Shown here: positions 4,485-10,004 of the stretch, piece by piece | Layout of the letters: each line of letters opens with the position of its first letter | How positions within the stretch are numbered: the first letter of the stretch is position 1 | Source: Candidatus Hodarchaeota archaeon | Lineage (GTDB): Archaea; Asgardarchaeota; Heimdallarchaeia; Hodarchaeales; YT1-039 | DNA: 13,757 nucleotides | Direction: 5' to 3' | NCBI GenBank assembly: GCA_016840025.1 | Contig: JAEOTF010000290.1 | Span: 1 to 13,757, forward strand | Notes under the pieces: model-generated | Seen by the model: the letters and a program-made list of their open reading frames with translations, nothing else | The model's database searches: none | What the model was told of the DNA's origin: nothing | Made by a program: the position numbers and the translations under genes

Positions 4485-5396
4485 ATGTCTAAACAATCAC
4501 GATTCAGTAAACTGATAAACGATGCAAATAATATTAGCAAGGACATACTTGGTTTTAGAGTTAGTTTTTATGATGAAGCGCTGTTTAAGAAATTTGTAAA
4601 TCGAGACGTAGGTTCATTATGTCAAACTTTTGATGAGATATGTATTACTGGATATTTTTCAGATGGAATTGCCAAGATTATTACTAAGAGTCTCAAAGGT
4701 CTCAGTACGAGAGTGCGGATAATTACTCAAGAACACAATCTTAGTCGTAAAAATGATAAGAGAAACTTAGCTTCTCTTCGAAAAATTCAAGATGCTGGTG
4801 TTAAGATACGAGTAAATCATAGAACTCATTTCAGAATGTTTCTCTGTAAAAGCAAGACAAAGGGATTACTGGTTCTTGGTTCATTTGATTTCAACAAAGA
4901 AGGTATGAATGAGGAACGGAGAGATGCTGGGATTTATACTACACATCCTGATCTTGTTGAATCTGCCTTTGAGTATTTCAATAATGTTTGGAATGACGAA
5001 CATGATAGCAAACCACTCGATGAAGCTTACCCTGATCCCAAGGAGAAGAAAAAAGAAAAAACAGAACTAATGAAAGATGAACCATCAATAACCATACCAA
5101 ACGATCTGGAAATAATGATTGATGAAACACAATCTAAACTATTTCAAGCTGTAAAAGGTCACGAAAAGGATGAATATATTATATCTGGTAGTGGCATTCC
5201 TGCTGGATATGATGTTGAGATTTATTTTGAAAAAGCTGACAGTGCACATTATCTAGCTACTTTCAAATCAAAGGCAGATGGAACATGGAGTGGAGCAATT
5301 AAAATTCCATATGACACAAAGACGGGGATTCATTTATTATGGATGAAGGAGAAGAGTACGGACTTGGAAAGAAGTGTTCAGATTGACGTAAAATGA
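4485..5396 (+). CDS. Phospholipase D-like protein with C-terminal Ig-like domain
   Basis: A 303-aa protein. Residues about 45-165 look like one PLD-superfamily half: strand EICITGYFSDG, strand RVRIITQE, then VRVNHRTHFRMFLCKS followed by LVLGSFDFNKEGM and an E-R-RDAGI strand. The HKD motif (HxK...GSxN) is degenerate here: H115-F-R117 in place of HxK, and G132-S-F-D-F-N. A charged linker (about 185-205, KEKKKEKTE) leads to a beta-rich tail (about 225-303, ISGSGIPAGYDVEIYF and ADGTWSGAIKIP) typical of bacterial Ig-like domains. PLD-like proteins include nucleases and phospholipases. A single HKD-like motif would need a dimer. ATG 4485 is chosen over GTG/ATG codons near 4428 because the upstream residues are hydrophobic filler and a TATA box fits 4485. 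No signal peptide is seen. Confidence 0.65.
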   Translation: MSKQSRFSKLINDANNISKDILGFRVSFYDEALFKKFVNRDVGSLCQTFDEICITGYFSDGIAKIITKSLKGLSTRVRIITQEHNLSRKNDKRNLASLRKIQDAGVKIRVNHRTHFRMFLCKSKTKGLLVLGSFDFNKEGMNEERRDAGIYTTHPDLVESAFEYFNNVWNDEHDSKPLDEAYPDPKEKKKEKTELMKDEPSITIPNDLEIMIDETQSKLFQAVKGHEKDEYIISGSGIPAGYDVEIYFEKADSAHYLATFKSKADGTWSGAIKIPYDTKTGIHLLWMKEKSTDLERSVQIDVK

Positions 5397-5425
5397 GAGC
5401 ACTCAATTTAATTTCTTTTATCAAT

Positions 5426-5433
5426 ACGCGAGC
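5426..5433. repeat. ACGCGAGC tract
   Basis: Lies 30 bases after the PLD-like stop, with GTGTGTGTG at 5450-5458 close by. It is a weak member of the boundary series, almost identical to the one at 5999-6008. Confidence 0.4.
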
Positions 5434-5502
5434 TTCTACGAAAGATTAAGTGTGTGTGAGTGACATAGCCTTTATGAGTTTCCATTATTATTTACACTTA
5501 CA

Positions 5503-5985
5503 TTGCCTCAGAGATGGCTTCATAACCTTATCGACATCATTATTCAAGGAAAACATATAGAGGCTGGTTTTTGGAAGTATCATAAATATAAGGATGAGCC
5601 TTCGAAATGGTTGGGGATTCACCATCGAAAAGAGCGGCATGATGATTATTTATCAATCATTAAAAAACTAGAACAGGAAGGTATCCATATCCAAGCAAAT
5701 AATCCGTATCAATTGTTGAATTCTTTTGCCAGACATAATATTCCTAAAAACTTTAAGCCAGATACTCGTGAAATCGTAGGATTGACACATGAATTCATTG
5801 ATGTTGTTTGGAGTTCACTATCTAAAAACCAAAAACTGAGTTGGGTAACTGTTTTTAAAGATCTAATGTTAAATCCCACTAATTACTTTCAAAGCAATAT
5901 ATTGGAACCTGAGGACCTTGAACTTGAAGAGTATAAAGTGCTAAAGAAATATATTTTATCTAAAAAAATAGAAGAACTCATCTAA
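5503..5985 (+). CDS. Unknown 160-aa protein
   Basis: Not recognised. The protein is mainly helical, with a His-rich segment (WLGIHHRKERHDDY, about 36-49) and an R-x6-H sequence (REIVGLTH, about 89-96). The latter resembles the loose RX4-6H signature of HEPN RNases, but that motif is too short to prove anything. The start is uncertain. The frame is open from 5464 with no ATG, and TTG 5503 is the first accepted start codon. No Shine-Dalgarno is seen. A TGCGCGAGCA tract follows 13 bases after the stop and separates it from the convergent AbrB gene. A toxin-like role beside an AbrB/RHH pair is only a guess. Confidence 0.55.
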   Translation: MPQRWLHNLIDIIIQGKHIEAGFWKYHKYKDEPSKWLGIHHRKERHDDYLSIIKKLEQEGIHIQANNPYQLLNSFARHNIPKNFKPDTREIVGLTHEFIDVVWSSLSKNQKLSWVTVFKDLMLNPTNYFQSNILEPEDLELEEYKVLKKYILSKKIEELI

Positions 5986-5998
5986 TCATTCATACTAA

Positions 5999-6008
5999 TG
6001 CGCGAGCA
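5999..6008. repeat. TGCGCGAGCA tract between convergent genes
   Basis: Sits 13 bases from the stop on either side, between the 160-aa gene and the AbrB gene. Confidence 0.55.
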
Positions 6009-6021
6009 TAAACATTCACGG

Positions 6022-6186
6022 CTATTCTGATTTTTTCACTATCATGGTGTCTTCTTCGATACCGATTTCTAAATAATCTCCTTCAATAATATTCAGAGCT
6101 TTTACTACAGGCTTCGGGATAGTCATTCTCAAGCTATTTCCGATCTTGACTACTTTAACTGATATCGTTAGAGGCAACTGAACCAC
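6022..6186 (-). CDS. AbrB/SpoVT (MazE-like) small DNA-binding protein
   Basis: A 54-aa protein encoded from a GTG that directly follows an in-frame TAA. The sequence VKVVKIGNSLRMTIPKPVVK followed by LNIIEGDYLEIGIEEDTMIVKK is the swapped-hairpin AbrB fold almost from end to end (IGNS-R-TIPK-VV-AL-I--GD-LE). Such proteins act as antitoxins or as transcription regulators that bind their own promoter. No PIN or MazF toxin is beside it. Its divergent neighbour is an RHH-like gene, and the two share a perfect 13-bp inverted repeat over their predicted transcription starts. The TTTAAGTATA box about 25-30 bases upstream supports a leaderless start. Confidence 0.8.
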   Translation of the reverse strand: MVQLPLTISVKVVKIGNSLRMTIPKPVVKALNIIEGDYLEIGIEEDTMIVKKSE

Positions 6187-6192
6187 TTAGAT

Positions 6193-6254
6193 CACCGTAT
6201 AACCATAGGATATACTTAAATAAAAGTGTAACTTGTGGTTATACGGTGTATAAC
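6193..6254. promoter_or_regulatory. Divergent promoter with GTATAAC operators
   Basis: CACCGTATAACCA (6193-6205) and TGGTTATACGGTG (6236-6248) are perfect inverted copies 30 bases apart, with a shared A+T box (TATACTTAAATAAAAG, about 6210-6225) between them. The right copy is also half of the palindrome GTTATAC-GGT-GTATAAC (6238-6254). Each arm falls at the predicted transcription start of one gene, so a protein bound there would repress both the AbrB gene (left) and the RHH gene (right). Confidence 0.65.
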
Positions 6255-6255
6255 T

Positions 6256-6486
6256 ATGTCTGAGAATGTTGTGAAGTTTGAATTAGAAGTACCTGAGAAG
6301 CTGTGGGAAGCCTTCGCCTGGTACACAGAGAAAACCCCAAATTATTTTGGGCATGAACACGCGAACATAAGCTATAACCAGGTGATAATTCGGGCAATCA
6401 GGGATTACTTGGATGCAGAACTAAATTCTGGGTGTCCTGAAGCCAGGGAGGTAATTTATGAAGAGCTTAAACAAAGGCTCCAATAA
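6256..6486 (+). CDS. Ribbon-helix-helix-like DNA-binding protein
   Basis: A 76-aa protein. An N-terminal strand (VVKFELEVPEKL) is followed by a helix, a loop and a second helix (YNQVIIRAIRDYLDAEL), the CopG/Arc-like pattern in which the strand pairs in a dimer to contact DNA. Residues about 22-36 (TEKTPNYFGHEHANI) form an insert that lengthens the turn. ATG 6256 fits a leaderless transcript from the TATA near 6214-6224. A GTG at 6235 would extend the frame by 7 residues but lies inside the operator. It is paired divergently with the AbrB gene under common operators and ends in a T7 run. Autoregulator or antitoxin role inferred. Confidence 0.65.
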   Translation: MSENVVKFELEVPEKLWEAFAWYTEKTPNYFGHEHANISYNQVIIRAIRDYLDAELNSGCPEAREVIYEELKQRLQ

Positions 6487-6492
6487 CCACCT

Positions 6493-6687
6493 TTATTTTT
6501 TTAAAATCAAACTTGGATCGAATGCTATCTCTCTAATTTGAGGAAACCATTTGTTTGTTCGAGATACAGGAATACTTCCTTTCCCTGATACCAACGCGCT
6601 GGTACCATTACGAGTCAATATTGTTAATTGAACAGCTTTTCTTAATGAAATGGTTCCTAAGTTTATTTTTTCTTGTATATCAAGAGG
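6493..6687 (-). pseudogene. 3' gene fragment opening at a GC tract
   Basis: On the minus strand a frame runs out of the GC tract at 6687-6696 for about 65 codons to TAA (6495-6493). Its sequence looks like real protein (NLGTISLRKAVQLTIL, then GSIPVSRTNKWFPQIREIAF, ending DPSLILKK). It has no ATG, GTG or TTG near its left end and is closed by an in-frame TAA just beyond the tract, so it is probably a gene that lost its 5' part at the tract. It converges on the RHH gene without another tract between. Family not recognised. Confidence 0.45.
6496..6502 (+). terminator. T7 run after the RHH gene
   Basis: Seven T residues starting 10 bases after the stop codon, a standard archaeal terminator. Confidence 0.5.
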
Positions 6688-6696
6688 CGCGCGCGC
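6687..6696. repeat. (GC)5 tract
   Basis: Ten-base GC repeat marking the truncation point of the minus-strand fragment. It directly precedes the thymidylate kinase promoter. Confidence 0.75.
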
Positions 6697-6697
6697 A

Positions 6698-6710
6698 ATT
6701 TATTAATATG
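6698..6710 (+). promoter_or_regulatory. TATA region of the thymidylate kinase gene
   Basis: ATTTATTAATATG would start transcription near 6733, just ahead of the GAGGGGAT ribosome binding site at 6741-6748. The promoter begins 2 bases after the GC tract, so gene and promoter form one unit. Confidence 0.4.
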
Positions 6711-6754
6711 TGATTATCTAACTTTCAATTACTCTTTGGCGAGGGGATGCTAGC

Positions 6755-7411
6755 TTGTTACAAACAGTGCAAAAAAAAACATTAAAGCGAGGTATTTTAA
6801 TTGCAATTGAAGGAATAGATGGAGCAGGAAAAACAACCCAAGTAAAAATATTACAAGAAAAAATGAATACTCTTGGCTATTCTTCCACCATTTTACATGA
6901 ACCCACAAGAGGAAAATGGGGTATGAAGATACGAGAGTTGGCAATAAATGGTCGTTCCAATGTAACACCTGAAGAGGAGTTGGAATTATTTTATTTAGAT
7001 CGTATTGAGGATGTTGAATTTAACATAAAGCCAGCACTACAAGAGAAAAAAATTGTCATCATGGATAGATATTACTTATCCACTGTTGCCTACCAAGGAC
7101 AAAAAGGCCTTGACCCATACTATATTGAAAAAAAGAATAAAGAAATTGCACCAATCCCAGATGTTTCAATAATTTTAGACATAACCTCAGAAGAGGCACT
7201 AGACAGAATAAAATTCCAGAGGAACGAAAAACCCAATCATTTTGAAAAGCTAACATACCTACAGAAAGTACGAAGTATTTACTTAGAACAATTTGAAGGA
7301 AGAGAAAACGTATACGTAATAGATGGTGATGGTTCTCGTTCGATCGAAGCAATAGCTTCAGAAATATGGAATATAGTGGAATCAACCATTCAAAAAGTTG
7401 AGGACGAATGA
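6755..7411 (+). CDS. tmk: Thymidylate kinase (dTMP kinase)
   Basis: A 218-aa protein, normal length for the family. It converts dTMP to dTDP with ATP, a required step in dTTP synthesis. The P-loop is IEGIDGAGKTTQ (about 18-29, K26), the substrate motif is HEPTRG (48-53), DRYYLSTVAYQG (104-115) is the family's DRY-S--AYQG motif, and a LID-like R-K-Q-R segment lies at about 150-165. The start is TTG 6755, supported by GAGGGGAT 6 bases upstream. The ATG at 6748 is out of frame. It overlaps translationally with a small Cys-rich gene right after it. It may be a mobile-element copy of a nucleotide-metabolism gene rather than the host's only one. Confidence 0.92.
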   Translation: MLQTVQKKTLKRGILIAIEGIDGAGKTTQVKILQEKMNTLGYSSTILHEPTRGKWGMKIRELAINGRSNVTPEEELELFYLDRIEDVEFNIKPALQEKKIVIMDRYYLSTVAYQGQKGLDPYYIEKKNKEIAPIPDVSIILDITSEEALDRIKFQRNEKPNHFEKLTYLQKVRSIYLEQFEGRENVYVIDGDGSRSIEAIASEIWNIVESTIQKVEDE

Positions 7412-7412
7412 G

Positions 7413-7607
7413 TTGAAAAAAGAAGAGCTTAAACAAAGATTTACAGAGTTAATTAATGAAAAACAACAAAACGAAGAAGAAATAATAAACATTAAAAACG
7501 AACTTGTAAAATTACTATGTCCAAAAAATAAGGAATATTGTGAACCAGTTTATTGTGTCTATAGAATAACTGAGTCTTGTCCTTATATTAATGAAATATC
7601 TGGGTAA
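7413..7607 (+). CDS. Small coiled-coil protein with four cysteines
   Basis: A 64-aa protein that starts with a charged helix (KKEELKQRFTELINEKQQNE, then IINIKNELVKLL, a probable coiled coil) and ends in a Cys-rich part, CPKNKEYCEPVYCVYRITESC. The four cysteines could bind one zinc or form disulfides. The TTG at 7413 follows the kinase stop by 1 base and has GAGG at 7400-7403. An in-frame TTG at 7398 would overlap the kinase. It is cotranscribed with the kinase. The stop is followed with no gap by CGCGCGC. Function unknown. Confidence 0.6.
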   Translation: MKKEELKQRFTELINEKQQNEEEIINIKNELVKLLCPKNKEYCEPVYCVYRITESCPYINEISG

Positions 7608-7614
7608 CGCGCGC
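7608..7614. repeat. CGCGCGC tract directly after a stop codon
   Basis: The first C follows the final A of the TAA stop at 7605-7607 with no spacer, the tightest stop-to-tract junction in the window. Confidence 0.7.
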
Positions 7615-7624
7615 ATAAGTTTTC

Positions 7625-7758
7625 TCAATAATTTATCTGGAACTCGATTCCTAACTCTCTTGCTTTTCGAATTGCACTACCTGTCTCTCTCAATCGCTTA
7701 ATCTGCATATCAAACAATCGTTGAACAAGAAACGACTTACATTTCTCAGCGCGTGCGT
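7625..7758 (-). pseudogene. 3' gene fragment lying between two GC tracts
   Basis: On the minus strand a frame opens out of the tract at 7749-7758 (reading A-R-A-E-K) and runs about 41 codons to TGA at 7627-7625. The sequence CKSFLVQRLFDMQIKRLRET followed by GSAIRKARELGIEF looks like a genuine helical protein tail. No start codon exists near its beginning. The fragment fills the space between two tracts, which suggests a short gene end captured as a unit. Family not recognised. Confidence 0.45.
7749..7758. repeat. GCGCGTGCGT tract
   Basis: Lies 5 bases beyond the stop of the minus-strand gene 7764-8270 and forms the truncated left end of the 7625-7758 fragment. Confidence 0.65.
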
Positions 7759-7763
7759 TTATT

Positions 7764-8270
7764 TTACTTTATGCCTAGTGCAAGTTTTGTAGAGTTTAAT
7801 AATGAAGAATATAGTTCAAGTTCGTCTTTATATGAAAAGAACGGATTCATAGAAAGATGAATTAAATACACAGCTTGTTTTACTGATATTTTGTTATTGA
7901 AATCCGTTTTTATAATCTTAGTTAATTTACGAGCTGTTAATTTTAACTCATCCATTACCATTCCATCTACAATTTTCAAATCTGGTTCAACTTGTTTAAA
8001 GTTTTTAATTCTATTTTCTTTTTCTAATTTTTTTAATCTTATAATTACATCATCTTTATTATGTAATTTATGAAAACCATATCTTAAATGAGTATCAGTT
8101 TTACTTGGATAATAGTATCGATTATAATAATATCCTACTAAATTACTTTCTTCAATCAGTTTATCCGATAATTCATTAACTATGATGATAATTTCATCAA
8201 ACAAAGTTGGAGAATTTAAATATATGTTTAATACAACCCAATCTTCCTTTATATTCTTGGATTCTTTCAT
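7764..8270 (-). CDS. Protein resembling the thiopeptide/lantibiotic dehydratase C-terminal domain
   Basis: A 168-aa protein. The order W-V-V-L-N-I-Y-L--S, then a helical DEIIIIVNEL segment, then YYYNRYYYPSKTDTHLRYGF (about 47-66), resembles the stand-alone C-terminal domain of lantibiotic/thiopeptide dehydratases, where the conserved part reads close to W-x-Y-x-R-Y-x-D-P-x-x-H-L-R-L-R-F. In peptide natural-product pathways that domain eliminates glutamylated Ser/Thr. No other pathway gene is visible here, so an orphan or repurposed version is more likely. The resemblance is moderate and judged by eye. The ATG has no strong Shine-Dalgarno; an A+T box about 20 bases upstream fits a short leader. 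Confidence 0.5.
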   Translation of the reverse strand: MKESKNIKEDWVVLNIYLNSPTLFDEIIIIVNELSDKLIEESNLVGYYYNRYYYPSKTDTHLRYGFHKLHNKDDVIIRLKKLEKENRIKNFKQVEPDLKIVDGMVMDELKLTARKLTKIIKTDFNNKISVKQAVYLIHLSMNPFFSYKDELELYSSLLNSTKLALGIK

Positions 8271-8373
8271 ATATCTTCATAATAATTAGCTTGTAATAGT
8301 ATTTGAATCTAATCTTTTATAGAGACAGTTTGCGTTCTCGTGTGTATGCAGACAGGCTATTTTCTAATTATCT

Positions 8374-8446
8374 TTATGCTTGTTTTGTGCACGCTCGCAG
8401 GTATTCTTTACAAGGTTCTTTATCAAGTAATTCATCGCGCGCGCGC
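8374..8446 (-). pseudogene. Short protein-like frame behind the GC tract of the regulator gene
   Basis: On the minus strand, one frame over from the regulator, the tract reads on into DELLDKEPCKEYLRACTKQA and a TAA (8376-8374). It looks like a real protein tail. It is either the lost C-terminus of the regulator, reachable by gaining one CG unit, or another captured fragment. The rest of 8271-8431 shows only weak alternating tracts (CGTGTGTATGCA at 8338-8349 and GTGCACGCTCGC at 8387-8398). Confidence 0.35.
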
Positions 8447-9382
8447 ATGATTGAAATTATTTTTATCAATTCCAATTTTTGATAGAAACTGTATCAAGTC
8501 TTCTTCATTAATTTGATTTTCAAGGTTTTTATACTTCTCAATAGATTTCGTTTTAAATAAACTGAAACCCAACTCAGGTTTATCATATGTACTCGAATAA
8601 TATGCATACATTAAGTACACGCCTATTATCATTTTACTATAAATGTCAAAAATAGCTGAATCAGCTGCAACTTCGTTTTCCCAAATTTGGATGAACTGCT
8701 TGATCTCATCGACAAAATCAAGGTCAAGAATTAATGGGAACGTTAATAAAACAGAATCAGTTTCAAAATCAAAGTTAAGATAATCAAATATTTTAAAAAG
8801 TGTTTCAATATCGGTATCCATTAAATCAGCAATTACTTGAAACAAATTGATCTCTAAATTCACAATATTGTAAAAACTATGAAGTAGAAATGGAGTGAAT
8901 AAAAATGACGTTTCAGATAAATTATTTAAATCAACTAACTTGTCCAAATCACCAAACTGAGGGAGCTTCAATATTGTTATAGACTCTTTTTTATGATTGT
9001 TTTGTTTTTTTACGTTTTTTTCAACAAATGGAAATGTGAACAGGCTCAATGTTTGGAAATACATATTTAGAAATTGATCTGAAACAATAATGTTGAATAA
9101 TTCACTATAACTCGGAATGTCTGAAAGCTCTTCTTTCAATGTAAGTAAGGAATTAAGTAACCTATGATCATCTAAATTGAGAAAATACCTAGTTATGGGA
9201 GGCCTAACACTATCATCAATTTTTGTACGGATTGCATGAATGTTTATTAATCGATTTAAATGGCGTGATAAAGCGCCTTTACTTACCTTTGCTGATGTTT
9301 GTAATTCAGACCAGGACAACCCGTCATTGTTTTTTAATGCAGTTATAATCTGTTCTTCAGCGTTTATCGCTCTTCTTGGCAT
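8432..9382 (-). CDS. Winged-helix regulator with long helical C-terminal domain
   Basis: A 316-aa protein. Residues about 8-70 are a winged helix: EEQIITALKNN, HTH LSWSELQTSAKVSKGALSRH, and a wing (IRTKIDDSVRPPITRYFLNL). The remaining 245 residues are helical, rich in L, F, D and N, and not recognised. They may bind a ligand or partner. The ATG at 9382 follows a shared divergent promoter with two palindromic operators. The protein ends in HARAR, encoded by a GC repeat, so its true C-terminus may be lost or variable. It faces the replication operon head to head, the layout of a repressor controlling an integrated element. Confidence 0.65.
   Translation of the reverse strand: MPRRAINAEEQIITALKNNDGLSWSELQTSAKVSKGALSRHLNRLINIHAIRTKIDDSVRPPITRYFLNLDDHRLLNSLLTLKEELSDIPSYSELFNIIVSDQFLNMYFQTLSLFTFPFVEKNVKKQNNHKKESITILKLPQFGDLDKLVDLNNLSETSFLFTPFLLHSFYNIVNLEINLFQVIADLMDTDIETLFKIFDYLNFDFETDSVLLTFPLILDLDFVDEIKQFIQIWENEVAADSAIFDIYSKMIIGVYLMYAYYSSTYDKPELGFSLFKTKSIEKYKNLENQINEEDLIQFLSKIGIDKNNFNHARAR
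8436..8446. repeat. CGCGCGCGCGC tract inside the last codons of the regulator gene
   Basis: Eleven alternating C/G bases encode the final A-R-A-R of the 316-aa regulator, with the TGA stop arising just past the repeat. A change in repeat number would change the C-terminus. Confidence 0.8.
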
Positions 9383-9390
9383 TTCACTCG

Positions 9391-9463
9391 TATATGAACC
9401 ATGTTCATATAATATATAAAGCTTTATTAACCCACTAACAGTGAGTTCATAACATAATGAACT
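9391..9463. promoter_or_regulatory. Divergent promoter with two GTTCAT palindromic operators
   Basis: Operator 1, TATATGAAC-CAT-GTTCATATA (9391-9411), is a perfect 9-3-9 palindrome over the predicted start site of the leftward regulator gene. Operator 2, AGTTCAT-AACATA-ATGAACT (9444-9463), is a perfect 7-6-7 palindrome at the predicted start site of the rightward operon. Between them lies a TATA region readable both ways (TATATAAA 9413-9420, with TAAAGCTTTA at its centre). The same half-site at both starts suggests that one protein, either the winged-helix regulator or the RHH protein, controls both directions. Confidence 0.7.
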
Positions 9464-9484
9464 TTATAACATCAGGAGTGAACC

Positions 9485-9661
9485 TTGTTGAGTAATATCG
9501 TGATTAGATCTGTTGCAATAAGCAATCAATTTGACAACATCGTTGAGGAGACAAGAAAAAAATTGGGTTACAATAGAAGTGCCTTCTACAAATATGCCAT
9601 GACCAAACTTCTTCAAGATCTTTCAATATTGTCGGAGAACGCACACAAGGAGGTTGTCTGA
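9485..9661 (+). CDS. Ribbon-helix-helix protein, first gene of the operon
   Basis: A 58-aa protein with a non-ATG start. TTG 9485 (or TTG 9488) has GGAGTG at 9475-9480. The strand-helix-helix pattern IVIRSVAISNQFDNIVEETR, a G-Y-N-R-S turn, then FYKYAMTKLLQDLSIL is that of CopG/Arc-type repressors, which dimerise and bind palindromic operators with the N-terminal strand. It is the promoter-proximal gene behind two GTTCAT palindromes, so autoregulation is plausible. Its stop lies next to GGAGGT, which serves the following gene. Confidence 0.65.
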   Translation: MLSNIVIRSVAISNQFDNIVEETRKKLGYNRSAFYKYAMTKLLQDLSILSENAHKEVV

Positions 9662-9663
9662 AA

Positions 9664-9825
9664 GTGGCGAAGAGAGAGATTCAGGTTTTGGACGAAGCCT
9701 CTCTTCCCCCAGGTAGTGATACAACGAACGCATGCTTAAAATGTAGTCTTCTGGAGAACGTGCTTAGCTTCATCAGGGATATCGAGTCAGAGGTTGGAAG
9801 CATAAGGAGAGTCATTGATGGTTAA
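9664..9825 (+). CDS. Small CxxC protein of unknown function
   Basis: A 53-aa protein read from GTG 9664, with GGAGGT at 9649-9654, nine bases upstream. An N-terminal half without clear structure leads to NACLKCSLLENVLSFIRDIE, a CxxC pair heading an amphipathic helix. The pair could bind a metal as a dimer. It follows the RHH gene by 2 bases and overlaps the next gene by 8 bases, so it is translated as part of the operon. Not recognised. Confidence 0.55.
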   Translation: MAKREIQVLDEASLPPGSDTTNACLKCSLLENVLSFIRDIESEVGSIRRVIDG

Positions 9826-10003
9826 GCTAATTTCAGGACCACAAGACTATGCATTATCACTACAAGTTTCAAAAGAGGAACTCCTAGGTTTGATGACCGA
9901 AGGTGGCTCTTTTATTAGCGTTGATTCCAAGCCACCCTCTTATTTGTGGTTACTACAGGGACACTGGATACTTGTTATCGAGGATCAAGAGGAGGAGCAA
10001 TGA
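9818..10003 (+). CDS. Small protein of unknown function
   Basis: A 61-aa protein starting MVKLISGPQDYALSLQVSKE and ending in an acidic tail (EDQEEEQ). The ATG at 9818 has AAGGAGA at 9803-9809 and overlaps the previous stop. Predicted mostly beta with one helix. Its stop is one base before the next ATG. Its fixed place in a replication operon suggests an accessory role, but no family is recognised. Confidence 0.55.
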   Translation: MVKLISGPQDYALSLQVSKEELLGLMTEGGSFISVDSKPPSYLWLLQGHWILVIEDQEEEQ

Positions 10004-10004
10004 A

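Noticed and set aside
5503..5985. HEPN RNase toxin assignment from REIVGLTH
   Set aside because: An R-x6-H spacing is too common to define the family without structural support, so it is only mentioned.
6750..7436. Two minus-strand open frames opposite the thymidylate kinase
   Set aside because: They are mirror frames of a clearly recognised kinase and are made up of L/F-rich filler.
2130..8446. Classical integron attC sites
   Set aside because: The tract flanks share no GTTRRRY core or paired L/R boxes, and gene orientation is mixed. Only a modular resemblance remains.
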